DNA of 64,000 nucleotides, from assembly GCA_010909165.1 (NCBI GenBank), contig MU008217.1, positions 1 to 64,000 on the forward strand, in the 5' to 3' direction. Source of the DNA: Anthoceros angustus. Taxonomy: Eukaryota; Streptophyta; Anthocerotopsida; Anthocerotales; Anthocerotaceae. Shown piece after piece: positions 10,823 through 21,600 of the stretch. The translations under genes were made by a program, and so were the position numbers. The notes beneath the pieces are model-generated. The model did not search any database and was not told where the DNA came from. It worked only from the letters and a program-made list of their open reading frames with translations. Position 1 is the stretch's first letter. Each line of letters begins with the position of its first letter.

Positions 10823-10952
10823 TCAAGGCGATGCTCGCCGTGCATTGAACTTGAGAATTTATGGTCTTGGTAATGACATTGTTGCACCACTTGTGGCTGC
10901 AAAGGAGTTTCTCAATAGGCTAGAGGTCGATGTGGTGTTTAGCCCTCGTTCA
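10823..10952 (+). pseudogene. Short coding-like fragment of unknown origin
   Basis: About 120 bp with codon-like composition reads in one plus frame from caaggcgatgctcgcc, giving residues such as GDARRALNL, then RIYGLGNDIVAPLVAAKEFL and a short VDVVF end. It is open on both sides only because it is embedded in repeat DNA. The spacing of G, I, V, A and E loosely recalls the second half of Alba-type nucleic-acid-binding domains, but this is a weak visual resemblance. The full fragment occurs once; its 3' part is also at 6940-6990. It may be a captured exon piece and has no start or stop of its own. Confidence 0.25.
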
Positions 10953-11312
10953 TGCATTTCATTAACATTATTGATTGATTGATTGATTGATTGATTATGA
11001 CTTTTCACTCCATGGATGATCGCCTCCAGTTATGAAGGCTAGGTCTATGTTACAGACGACTCGGTTATATATCAATCGATCTTACACCATTGCAATGGAA
11101 GATTAAGAAGGAGAAGTTACACCTTTGACATAAAGAACTACTCATCATATTATGATTTCAAGGATGAGCAACTTAACAAAACCACTTCTTGTTGTTCTTC
11201 TTCTCTTCTTCTTCATCTTCTTCATCTTCTTCTTTCATGGGGATGAATTTGTGGTGTTTAGCCCTCGTTCATGCATTTCATTAACATTATTGATTGATTG
11301 AAGATTATTTGT
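10953..11312. repeat. S piece, GATT microsatellite, M, VQ end, S
   Basis: The gattgatt slippage run (about 10,970-10,998) is longer than the one or two words found elsewhere. M follows to about 11,115 and joins the VQ end at agaagttacacctttg, as at 15,215 and 16,862. A short CTT tract (11,190-11,232) passes into S. Confidence 0.78.
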
Positions 11313-11715
11313 CTTGTTTGAATTTTACCTTTGCATTCGTCTAGACCATTTTACCGCAATCTATGTAGTTGCCATATTTCAATCCTATGAAGATCCGTCC
11401 TTAGTGGACTTGAATAAATTTCTTCTTCTTCCTCTTCTTCTTGTTCTTCTTGTTCTTCTTCTTCTTCATCTTCTTCTTCTTCTTCTTCTTCTTCTTCTTC
11501 CTCTTCATCTTCTTCATCTTCTTCTTCTTCTTCTTACAGTTATTAATTGTATTTAGAAAACTATGAAACTTCTTCACCTCTAGGTATTGTATGTATACAT
11601 GTTTAGTATAGTGATTATTTTCACTAGCATAGTAAATAAAAATTATTTATTTAATTATTTATGTATGCTATTCTTTGCAACAACAAAGAAACATACAACC
11701 ATATTACATACATAT
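11313..11715. repeat. F, CTT tract and T, unit 3
   Basis: F carries the same three-base deletion as unit 2. The tract (11,419-11,535) has a different word order, dominated by cttcttctt and ttgttcttc. T is full length up to acatacatatgg and then enters L87 instead of ST. Confidence 0.84.
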
Positions 11716-12117
11716 GGTGACCGCCACCGTGGTCCTTTGCCTTAAGCTTGATCAAGTCATCCACATTCTTTTATTGAGCTTGATCAAGTCATGCTTATTC
11801 TTTTATTGAGCTTGATCAAGTCATCCACATTCTTTTATTGAGCTTGATCAAGTCATCCACATTCTTTTATTGAGCTTGATCAAGTCATCCACATTCTTTT
11901 ATTGAGCTTGATCAAGTCATGCTTATTCTTTTATTGAGCTTGATCAAGTCATGCTTATTCTTCTTCCTCTTCCTATAACATGTGCCACACTCCCATTTGG
12001 GGTCGTTGGTTTGCCGCTTGTATTATCATTCGCATATCAATTGCCTCAATGGTCATTGGTTTGCCATCAAGATCCAAGTGGTTGTTTGGCTTAGTGGTTC
12101 GACGAGCTTTTGCAACA
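11716..12117. repeat. L32 run (7 words), C53 and C50
   Basis: After part of one L87, seven L32 words follow (11,765-11,960) with two alternative ends, catccac and catgctt, in the order Ca, Gc, Ca, Ca, Ca, Gc, Gc. The run exits through attcttcttcctcttcc into C53. C53 and C50 have one copy each before gttcgacgagc. Confidence 0.83.
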
Positions 12118-12560
12118 ACAAAATCCAAATGTAAAATTGAAGTTCAAAACCGCCCAATCATATATCGACAAGCTAGGGCACAAGTAACACTAAATATGCA
12201 CAAGTTCCACTAAGTACTTAAGCATCAAGTCATCAAGATCAAACAACAAAATCCAAATGTAAAATTGAAGTTCAAAACCGCCCAATCATATATCGACAAG
12301 CTAGGCACAAGTAACACTAAATATGCACAAGTTCCACTAAGTACTTAAGCATCTAACGCACACCAAAGTGTGTAGTTACAAACCTTGGAGGTTAAGTAGG
12401 GTGCGATTCGTCTTGCTACAGTTATTAATTGTATTTAGAAAACTATGAAACTTCTTCACCTCTAGGTATTGTATGTATACATGTTTAGTATAGTGATTAT
12501 TTTCACTAGCATAGTAAATAAAAATTATTTATGTATGCTATTCTTTGCAACAACAAACCA
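12118..12560. repeat. Tandem K duplication and T
   Basis: K appears at 12,118-12,228 and again at 12,247-12,410, joined by agcatcaagtcatcaagatc. The first copy has ctagggcacaag and the second ctaggcacaag, the two length variants of this word. K passes into T at ctacagttatt as in unit 2. Confidence 0.83.
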
Positions 12561-13062
12561 CTTCTTGTTCTTCTTCTTTTATTGAGCTTGATCAAGTCAT
12601 CAAGACTCAATTTGCCTTCCTTAGCAGCAGCGGTTCCATACATATGGTGACCGCCACCGTGGTCCTTTGCCTTAAGCTTGATCAAGTCATGCTTATTCTT
12701 TTATTGAGCTTGATCAAGTCATCAAGACTCAATTTGCCTTCCTTAGCAGCGGTTTCATGCATGTGGTGACCGCCACCGTGGTCCTTTGCCTTAAGCTTGA
12801 TCAAGTCATCCACATTCTTTTATTGAGCTTGATCAAGTCATCAAGACTTAGATGACCACAACGTTGTCTTAGGTCCTCGAGCAACTCATAATTATTGCTT
12901 GGTCGCGAGGAATTCATTATTGCTTGGATGTTTGTGCTCTATAATGTATTTAAAATTGGTCAATATGGATTATTTTTGTGAAAATATATTCAACCGTGGT
13001 GGTTGCTCTCAATATCCTAGGCAAATCAATTGTTAACCGTTGCAAGGATGATTTCAAGGATG
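12561..13062. repeat. L87/L32 array and G block, unit 3
   Basis: The first L87 has gcagcagcgg (one extra gca, in frame on the minus strand), shared only with the copies at 25,310 and 25,435. G with one R25 word follows, then two FKD words. Confidence 0.86.
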
Positions 13063-13476
13063 AGCAATTTTACGAGCACTTATTGTTTGATAGATGTTCA
13101 ATTTTACCGACCACTTATTGTTTGATAGATGTTCAATTTTATAGACCACTTATTGTTTGATAGATGTTCAATTTTATGGACCACTTATTGTTTGATAGAT
13201 GTTCAATTTTATAGACCACTTATTGTTTGATAGATGTTCAATTTTAGACCACTTATTGTTTGATAGATGTTCAATTTTAGACCACTTATTGTTTGATAGA
13301 TGTTCAATTTTATAGACCACTTATTGTTTGATAGATGTTCAATTTTACGAGCACTTATTGTTTGATAGATGTTCAATTTTATACACCACTTATTGTTTGA
13401 TAGATGTTCAATTTTACCACTTATTGTTTGATAGATGTTCAATTTTATACACCACTTATTGTTTGATAGATGTTCA
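13063..13476. repeat. P35 tandem array, unit 3 (12 copies)
   Basis: Period 35 with 31- and 33-bp short forms. The minus strand is open for 118 codons (13,209-13,565) through words that read HLSNNKW and LNIYQTISG. The frame holds only while spacings stay compatible and has no independent support as a protein. Confidence 0.9.
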
Positions 13477-14040
13477 CGAGGTGGAGCGTGGCGAGGATGA
13501 GCAACAACAAACCACTTCTTGTTAGGCTTTCCTAAGGTGCAGCGTTGCGAAGGTGGGCAACTCAACCAACCACTTAGATGATGGCTCCTTTATAGATGAC
13601 CTTGAATACTAGATACTATACAGGATATTTGATATTTCCTTTCTAGCATCTTCAAATTGTTTTCTTGTGATAGGTACTATAAATGGATATTTGATATTTC
13701 CTTTATGGCACGTTCAAGTTGTTTTCTTGTAATACATACTATTAATGGATATATGATATTTCCTTTCTAGCATCTTCAAATTGTTTTCTTGTGGTAGCGA
13801 TATTATATTATATTTGGTATTTTCTTTTGTGGTATCTTTGAATTTCTTTCACGCTCGTATTGGTCCATCTTAGTAACAAAATGGCATGGTTGTGCAACTT
13901 AATAATTAAGTCTCCTCACTTGCCTTCTTAATGTACAACATGTCAATTGAGAACTAAACTACACCAAATCTTTGTAGGAATAGAAGTTGATGTGGGAAAT
14001 AGTTACCACACGTGATTAGACAAAGGCATTTGTTTCGTTC
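13477..14040. repeat. TAIL block, unit 3
   Basis: HINGE, the gtgcagcgttgcg word, three Y62 copies and the unit end, nearly identical to units 1 and 2. This is the last complete TAIL in the window. Confidence 0.88.
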
Positions 14041-14880
14041 CTTGATGAACTTTGTGGCGTGAACTAAGCAATGTCATGCCTAACACTTCAGCCCAAATGT
14101 GGTAACATGGTCATAGTTTTAACCTTATTAATGTTATGAATTGCGTGCTAAACTTACGTCAACTTAAGGCTGGCCTTGATTGCCACGAACCTCTTATGTT
14201 GAAGCTCACGATGGCCTCCCAAAACTGCTTCTTACTAAGGGCTGTCCATGGCATTCAAACCTTCATCAAAAGGAGCCATTCGTATATCTAGTTTGCACAC
14301 CAAATCTTTATCAAGGTGCCCAATATTGCAAGGTGCAAGCGGCAATTAGGAGACCCCAATACTTTAGTGTAGATGAGACCATCCAATTTGTACACCTTTG
14401 ACATAAAGAACTACTCATCATATTATGATTTCAAGGATGATTTCAAGGACTATCAAACTACGTGAGGCGGAAAACAAAACCTAGACTTGTAGGATAAGAG
14501 GTTAGTCGTAGAGACTTTGCGTTGTGGAATAGCGAGGTTTGACCTACTTTGGGCTTTTCTTGTGAATACATAAGCATTGGGATTCTCATCTTATCTCCAT
14601 TTTCAAATTTCATGGCCAAACGGAAAAAACATTACTACAATAATATAAATTAAACCACTAGCACAACAAAAATTAAGGCATAATAAAGCAAAAAAAGAAT
14701 AAAACATAAAACATAAAACAAAACAAAACCTCAAACAACAAAAATTAAGGCATAATAAAGCAAAAAAAGAATAAAACATAAAACAAAACAATAGAGAGAA
14801 CCTTGTGCATCTTTTGAATCTTTAGACATTTGGCTTGGGCTCGATATCGATCCCCGCTCCTTCTTGTCTGGTGGTAACAC
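14041..14880. repeat. HEAD and DA, unit 4
   Basis: HEAD copy 4 is full length with the 73-codon frame. DA has one extra base (caaactacgtgagg for caaactcgtgagg). The A-rich part is partly duplicated (aattaaggcataataaagc at 14,671 and 14,743). Confidence 0.87.
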
Positions 14881-14883
14881 AAT

Positions 14884-15062
14884 ATCGGCGGAGGTCGTTG
14901 GTTTGCCGCTTGTATTATCATTCGCATATCAATTGCCTCAATGGTCATTGGTTTGCCGCTTGTATTATCATTCGCATATCAATTGCCTCAATGGTCATTG
15001 GTTTGCCGCTTGTATTATCATTCGCATATCAATTGCCTCAATGGTCATTGGTTTGCCGCTTG
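14884..15062. repeat. C50 tandem array (3 copies)
   Basis: The word gtttgccgct recurs at 14,901, 14,951, 15,001 and 15,051, an exact 50-bp period. Elsewhere in units 1-4 C50 is single. Comparable runs are at 16,547-16,738 and 30,377-30,535. Plus-strand frames read through all three phases because 50 is not a multiple of three. Confidence 0.92.
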
Positions 15063-15830
15063 GAAAGGATCTTTGGTAGAGACCGCATATTGATTATGAC
15101 TTTTCACTCCATGGATGATCGCCTCCAGTTATGAAGGCTAGGTCTATGTTACAGACGACTCGGTTATATATCAATCGATCTTACACCATTGCAATGGAAG
15201 ATTAAGAAGGAGAAGTTACACCTTTGACATAAAGAACTACTCATCATATTATGATTTCAAGGATGAGCAATTTTACCGAGCACTTATTGTTTGAATTTCT
15301 TTCATGGGGATGAATTTGTGGTGTTTAGCCCTCGTTCATGCATTTCATTAACATTATTGATTGATTGAAGATTATTTGTCTTGTTTGAATTTTACCTTTG
15401 CATTCGTCTAGACCATTTTACCGCAATCTATGTAGTTGCCATATTTCAATCCTATGACGAAGATCCGTCCTTAGTGGACTTGAATAAATTTCTTCTTCTT
15501 CCTCTTCATCTTCTTCATTTGTTCTTCTTGTTCATTTGTTCTTCTTGTTCTTCTTCTTCCTCTTCATCTTCTTCATTTGTTCTTCTTGTTCTTCTTGTTC
15601 TTCTTCTTCCTCTTCATCTTCTTCATCTGCATCTTCTTCTTCTTACAGGTTATTAATTGTATTTAGAAAACTATGAAACTTCTTCACCTCTAGGTATTGT
15701 ATGTATACATGTTTAGTATAGTGATTATTTTTCACTAGCATAGTAAATAAAAATTATTTATTTAATTATTTATGTATGCTATTCTTTGCAACAACAAAGA
15801 AACATACAACCATATTACATACATATCAGG
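15063..15830. repeat. M, VQ end, S, F, CTT, T
   Basis: M (15,080-15,215) joins the VQ end and one P35 word, then S and F. The CTT tract (15,490-15,645) contains the unusual atctgcatc. The next word is cttacaggttatt, with an extra g against cttacagttatt elsewhere. T runs to 15,830. Confidence 0.82.
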
Positions 15831-16460
15831 CCCTTCTTGTTTCCACCTTTAAATTTGCATACAGCTAAATTGTGCTAACATGAAGTCTTGCGATATGCAA
15901 TCTCGCATCACTTGACCATGGTACACATCTAGCTCCGCATCCAAGACCTCTGCACTTTTGACTATGGCGGAGGTCGTTGGCTACCTCCTCTTCCTATAAC
16001 ATGTGCCGCCACACTCCCATTTGGGGTCGTTGGTTTGCCGCTTGTATTATCATTCGCATATCAATTGCCTCAATGGTCATTGGTTTGCCATCAAGATCAA
16101 GTGGTTGTTTGGCTTAGTGGTTCGACGAGCTTTCTGCGAAGAGAACCACAATAGCAGGTTTGACCTACTTTGGGCTTTTCTTGTGAATACATAAGCATTG
16201 GGATTCTCATCTTATCTCCATTTTCAATTTCATGGCCAAACGGAAAAACATTACTACAATAATATAAATTAAACCACTAGCACAACAAAAATTAAGGCAT
16301 AATAAAGCAAAAAAAGAATAAAACATAAAACATAAAACAAAACAAAACCTCAAACAACAAAACAAAACAATAGAGAGAACCTTGTGCATCTTTTGAATCT
16401 TTAGACATTTGGCTTGGGCTCGATATCGATCCCCGCTCCTTCTTGTTCTTCTTGTCTGGT
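15831..16460. repeat. ST, C53, C50, then a second DA
   Basis: ST-C53-C50 ends at gacgagctttctgcg. A small word agagaaccacaatagcagg (16,140-16,158, also at 17,802-17,821) links to DA entered from its middle at gtttgacctactttgg. DA runs to 16,460. Here its aaaacggaaa-type run is shortened (ggaaaaacatt). Confidence 0.8.
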
Positions 16461-16740
16461 GGTAACATGGTCATAGTTTTAACCTTATTAATGTTATGAA
16501 GGCTAGGTCTATGTTACAGACGACTCGGTTATATATCAATTGCCTCAATGGTCATTGGTTTGCCGCTTGTATTATCATTCGCATATCAATTGCCTCAATG
16601 GTCATTGGTTTGCCGCTTGTATTATCATTCGCATATCAATTGCCTCAATGGTCATTGGTTTGCCGCTTGTATTATCATTCGCATATCAATTGCCTCAATG
16701 GTCATTGGTTTGCCGCTTGTATTATCATTCGCATATTGAT
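16461..16740. repeat. HEAD/M junction and C50 array (4 copies)
   Basis: DA switches to a HEAD piece at tggtaacatggtcatag, then to M at atgttatgaaggctagg. M enters C50 through tatatcaatt. Four C50 copies follow at exactly 50 bp before M restarts. The three short frames here are phases of the same repeat. Confidence 0.88.
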
Positions 16741-17310
16741 TATGACTTTTCACTCCATGGATGATCGCCTCCAGTTATGAAGGCTAGGTCTATGTTACAG
16801 ACGACTCGGTTATATATCAATCGATCTTACACCATTGCAATGGAAGATTAAGAAGGAGAAGTTACACCTTTGACATAAAGAACTACTCATCATATTATGA
16901 TTTCAAGGATGATTTCAAGGATGATTTCAAGGATGATTTCAAGGATGATTTCAAGGATGAGCAATTTTACCACTTATTGTTTGATAGATGTTCAATTTTA
17001 CCACTTATTGTTTGATAGATGTTCAATTTTATGGACCACTTATTGTTTGATAGATGTTCAATTTTACCTTTGCATTCGTCTAGACCATTTTACCGCAATC
17101 TATGTAGTTGCCATATTTCAATCCTATGACGAAGATCCGTCCTTAGTGGACTTGAATAAATTTCTTCTTCTTCCTCTTCATCTTCTTCATTTGTTCTTCT
17201 TGTTCTTCTTGTTCTTCTTCTTCTTCCTCTTCATCTTCTTCATTTGTTCTTCTTGTTCTTCTTGTTCTTCTTCTTCCTCTTCATCTTCTTCATCTTCTTC
17301 TTCTTCTTAC
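16741..17310. repeat. M, VQ end, FKD x5, P35 x3, F, CTT
   Basis: Five FKD words (16,897-16,955), three P35 words and one X30 link lead into F at 17,085 and a CTT tract (17,160-17,310). The 140-codon plus frame at 16,897-17,319, the longest open frame of the window, is entirely built of these repeats (MISR words, P35, F, then F/L/S runs). Confidence 0.82.
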
Positions 17311-18100
17311 AGTTATTAATTGTATTTAGAAAACTATGAAACTTCTTCACCTCTAGGTATTGTATGTATACATGTTTAGTATAGTGATTATTTTCACTAG
17401 CATAGTAAATAAAAATTATTTATTTAATTATTTATGTATGCTATTCTTTGCAACAACAAAGAAACATACAACCATATTACATACATATCAGGCCCTTCTT
17501 GTTTCCACCTTTAAATTTGCATACTGACTAAATTGTGCTAACATGAAGTCTTGCGATATGCAATCTCGCATCACTTGACCATGGTACACATCTAGCTCCG
17601 CATCCAAGACCTCTGCACTTTTGACTATGGCGGAGGTCGTTGGCTACCTCCTCTTCCTATAACATGTGCCGCCACACTCCCATTTGGGGTCGTTGGTTTG
17701 CCGCTTGTATTATCATTCGCATATCAATTGCCTCAATGGTCATTGGTTTGCCATCAAGATCAAGTGGTTGTTTGGCTTAGTGGTTCGACGAGCTTTCTGC
17801 GAAGAGAACCACAATAGCAGATAGGGTTGCAACAAAGTCGGGCTCAAGTATCACAAAGTTAGAGACTTCAACTTAAAGCGTGAGACAAGATCAAACAACA
17901 AAATCCAAATGTAAAATTGAAGTTCAAAACCGCCCAATCATATATCGACAAGCTAGGGCACAAGTAACACTAAATATGCACAAGTTCCACTAAGTACTTA
18001 AGCATCTAACGCACACCAAAGTGTGTAGTTACAAACCTTGGAGGTTAAGTAGGGTGCGATTCGTCCGCATTGGATGACGAGCACCGCCACGCCTTGCTTT
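17311..18100. repeat. T, ST, C53, C50, K
   Basis: Canonical order. The word agagaaccacaatagcag joins atagggttgcaacaaagtc (17,821-17,840). K is full length with gtcgggctcaag and aaagcgtgagac, the left-side variant of the block. Confidence 0.83.
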
Positions 18101-18490
18101 CTTTCATGGGGATGAATTTGTGGTGTTTAGCCCTCGTTCATGCATGTGGTGACCGCCACCGTGGTCCTTTGCCTTAAGCTTGATCAAGTCATCCACATTC
18201 TTTTATTGAGCTTGATCAAGTCATGCTTATTCTTTTATTGAGCTTGATCAAGTCATCAAGACTCAATTGCCTTCCTTAGCAGCGGTTCCATACATATGGT
18301 GACCGCCACCGTGGTCCTTTGCCTTAAGCTTGATCAAGTCATGCTTATTCTTTTATTGAGCTTGATCAAGTCATCAAGACTCAATTGCCTTCCTTAGCGG
18401 TTTCATGCATGTGGTGACCGCCACCGTGGTCCTTTGCCTTAAGCTTGATCAAGTCATCCACATTCTTTTATTGAGCTTGATCAAGTCATC
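18101..18490. repeat. S and L87/L32 array with one-base deletion variant
   Basis: L87 copies at about 18,260 and 18,380 read caattgcc instead of caatttgcc. The second also lacks a gca (cttagcggtttc). Each change breaks the minus-strand 29-residue reading. The same caattgcc variant fills 44.6-48.3 kb. Confidence 0.85.
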
Positions 18491-18784
18491 AAGACTTAGA
18501 TGACCACAACGTTGTCTTAGGTCCTCGAGCAACTCATAATTATTGCTTGGTCGAGGAATTCATTATTGCTTGGATGTTTGTGCTCTATAATGTATTTAAA
18601 ATTGGTCAATATGGATTATTTTTGTGAAAATATATTCAACCGTGGTGGTTGCTCTCAATATCCTAGGCAAATCAATTGTTAACCGTTGCAAGGATGATTT
18701 CAAGGATGAGCAATTTTACCGACCACTTATTGTTTGATAGATGTTCAATTTTACCGACCACTTATTGTTTGATAGATGTTCAAT
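18491..18784. repeat. G block and truncated P35 array
   Basis: G with an R25 word that has lost two bases (ggtcgaggaattc), two FKD words and two P35 copies. The array then leaves P35 at gttcaatttc and enters pure CTT. This is where ordered macro-units end. Confidence 0.85.
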
Positions 18785-18812
18785 TTCTTCTTCTTCTTCT
18801 TCTTCTTCTTCT

Positions 18813-18859
<47 letters not shown>

Positions 18860-18969
18860 TTCTTCTTCTTCTTCTTCTTCTTCTTCTTCTTCTCTTCTTC
18901 TCTTCTTCTTCTTCTTCTTCTTCTTCTTCTTCTTCTTCTTCTTCTTCTCTTCTTCTTCTTCTTCTTCTT
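18785..18969. repeat. Nearly pure (CTT)n microsatellite, ~185 bp
   Basis: Runs of cttcttctt with only a few cct or tct interruptions (near 18,836, 18,892, 18,900, 18,946). The long frames in every phase (poly-S, poly-L, poly-F on plus, poly-K/R/E on minus) are pure microsatellite translations. A homopurine-homopyrimidine tract of this length and symmetry can in principle form triplex DNA, as known for GAA/TTC repeats. Confidence 0.95.
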
Positions 18970-20345
18970 GTTAGGCTTTCCTAAGGTGCAAGCGGCAATT
19001 AGGAGACCCCAATACTTTAGTGTAGATGAGACCATCCAATTTGTACACCTTTGACATAAAGAACTACTCATCATATTATGATTTCAAGGATGAGCAACTT
19101 AACAAACCACTTCTTGTTCTTCTTGTTAGGCTTTCCTAAGGTGCAAGCGGCAATTAGGAGACCCCAATACTTTAGTGTAGATGAGACCATCCAATTTGTA
19201 CACCTTTGACATAAAGAACTACTCATCATATTATGATTTCAAGGATGATTTCAAGGATGATTTCAAGGATGATTTCAAGGATGATTTCAAGGATGATTTC
19301 AAGGATGATTTCAAGGATGAGCAACAACAAAGAAACATACAACCATATTACATACATATGGTGACCGCCACCGTGGTCCTTTGCCTTAAGCTTGATCAAG
19401 TCATGCTTATTCTTTTATTGAGCTTGATCAAGTCATCAAGACTTAGATGACCACAACGTTGTCTTAGGTCCTCGAGCAACTCATAATTATTGCTTGGATG
19501 TTTGTGCTCTATAATGTATTTAAAATTGGTCAATATGGATTATTTTTGTGAAAATATATTCAACCGTGGTGGTTGCTCTCAATATCCTAGGCAAATCAAT
19601 TGTTAACCGTTGCAAGGATGATTTCAAGGATGATTTCAAGGATGATTTCAAGGATGATTTCAAGGATGATTTCAAGGATGAGCAATTTTACCTTTGCATT
19701 CGTCTAGACCATTTTACCGCAATCTATGTAGTTGCCATATTTCAATCCTATGACGAAGATCCGTCCTTAGTGGACTTGAATAAATTTCTTCTTCTTGTTC
19801 TTCTTGTTCTTCTTGTTAGGCTTTCCTAAGGTGCAAGCGGCAATTAGGAGACCCCAATACTTTAGTGTAGATGAGACCATCCAATTTGTACACCTTTGAC
19901 ATAAAGAACTACTCATCATATTATGATTTCAAGGATGAGCAACTTAACAAACCACTTCTTGTTCTTCTTGTTCTTCTTGTTAGGCTTTCCTAAGGTGCAA
20001 GCGGCAATTAGGAGACCCCAATACTTTAGTGTAGATGAGACCATCCAATTTGTACACCTTTGACATAAAGAACTACTCATCATATTATGATTTCAAGGAT
20101 GATTTCAAGGATGATTTCAAGGATGAGCAATTTTACCGCAATCTATGTAGTTGCCATATTTCAATCCTATGACGAAGATCCGTCCTTAGTGGACTTGAAT
20201 AAATTTCTTCTTCTTGTTAGGCTTTCCTAAGGTGCAAGCGGCAATTAGGAGACCCCAATACTTTAGTGTAGATGAGACCATCCAATTTGTACACCTTTGA
20301 CATAAAGAACTACTCATCATATTATGATTTCAAGGATGAGCAATT
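18970..20345. repeat. VQ-led zone: six VQ copies with FKD runs
   Basis: VQ starts at about 18,970, 19,125, 19,815, 19,979 and 20,217, each followed by FKD runs of 1, 7, 1, 3 and 1 words, with two F blocks (19,690 and 20,130) and one T/L32/G passage (19,325-19,620) that leads to five more FKD words. A sixth VQ is at 20,648. Spacing between copies varies from about 155 to 690 bp. Confidence 0.83.
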
Positions 20346-21015
20346 TTACCTTTGCATTCGTCTAGACCATTTTACCGACCACTTATTGTTTGATAGATGT
20401 TCACGAGGTGGAGCGTGGCGAGGATGAGCAATTTTACCGAGCACTTATTGTTTGATAGATGTTCAATTTTATACACCACTTATTGTTTGATAGATGTTCA
20501 CGAGGTGGAGCGTGGCGAGGATGAGCAATTTTACCGACCACTTATTGTTTGATAGATGTTCAATTTTACCGCAATCTATGTAGTTGCCATATTTCAATCC
20601 TATGACGAAGATCCGTCCTTAGTGGACTTGAATAAATTTCTTCTTCTTGTTAGGCTTTCCTAAGGTGCAAGCGGCAATTAGGAGACCCCAATACTTTAGT
20701 GTAGATGAGACCATCCAATTTGTACACCTTTGACATAAAGAACTACTCATCATATTATGATTTCAAGGATGATTTCAAGGATGATTTCAAGGATGATTTC
20801 AAGGATGAGCAATTTTACCTTTGCATTCGTCTAGACCATTTTACCGAGCACTTATTGTTTGATAGATGTTCAATTTTACCGAGCACTTATTGTTTGATAG
20901 ATGTTCAATTTTACCTTTGCATTCGTCTAGACCATTTTACCGACCACTTATTGTTTGATAGATGTTCAATTTATGGACCACTTATTGTTTGATAGATGTT
21001 CACGAGGTGGAGCGT
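20346..21015. repeat. P35/HINGE/X30 zone with F and VQ
   Basis: P35 words alternate with HINGE (20,402, 20,500, 21,000), an F block (20,570-20,640), a VQ (20,648) and four FKD words (20,758-20,805). This is the first part where HINGE occurs inside P35 arrays; in macro-units it only closes them. Confidence 0.82.
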
Positions 21016-21600
21016 GGCGAGGATGAGCAACAACAAAATTAAGGCATAATAAAGCAAAAAAAGAATAAAACATAAAACATAAAACAAAACCTCAAACAAC
21101 AAAATCCAAATGTAAAATTGAAGTTCAAAACCGCCCAATCATATATCGACAAGCTAGGCACAAGTAACACTAAATATGCACAAGTTCCACTAAGTACTTA
21201 AGCATCTAACTGCACACCAAAGTGTGTAGTTACAAACCTTGGAGGTTAAGTAGGGTGCGCCTTGCTTTCTTTCATGGGGATGAATTTGTGGTGTTTAGCC
21301 CTCGTTCATGCATGTGGTGACCGCCACCGTGGTCCTTTGCCTTAAGCTTGATCAAGTCATGCTTATTCTTTTATTGAGCTTGATCAAGTCATCCACATTC
21401 TTTTATTGAGCTTGATCAAGTCATCAAGACTTAGATGATGGCTCCTTTATAGATGACCACAACGTTGTCTTAGGTCCTCGAGCAACTCATAATTATTGCT
21501 TGGATGTTTGTGCTCTATAATGTATTTAAAATTGGTCAATATGGATTATTTTTCACTAGCATAGTAAATAAAAATTATTTATGTATGCTATTCTTTGCAA
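21016..21600. repeat. DA piece, K, S, L32, G/T hybrid
   Basis: HINGE switches through acaacaaaa into the A-rich part of DA, then to K (21,100-21,258). K stops at gtagggtgcg and jumps to gccttgctttctttc. S, one L87 piece, two L32 words and G follow. G changes into T at gattatttttcactagc, so the gtgaaaatatattc half of G is missing. Confidence 0.8.

Larger units (their letters stand above)
9901..14040. repeat. Macro-unit 3 (4,140 bp)
   Basis: The shortest macro-unit. HEAD is truncated, the second ST/M round is missing, K is tandemly duplicated, L32 is expanded to seven words, and it carries the only full copy of the 10,823 fragment. The end (12,420-14,040) returns to canonical order. Confidence 0.9.
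14041..18785. repeat. Macro-unit 4, open-ended (~4.7 kb)
   Basis: HEAD copy 4 starts the unit and G/P35 near 18,490-18,783 marks its expected last quarter. The P35 array then breaks off after two copies into a CTT tract, and no TAIL or further HEAD follows. C50 is expanded twice inside it. Confidence 0.85.

Noticed and set aside
16897-17319. 140-codon plus-strand open frame, the longest in the window
   Set aside because: It consists of FKD words, P35 words, F and a CTT tract in sequence; no domain, and the frame recurs only as its words recur.
18741-19074. Overlapping poly-S, poly-L, poly-F and poly-K/R frames
   Set aside because: Pure translations of (CTT)n in all phases on both strands.
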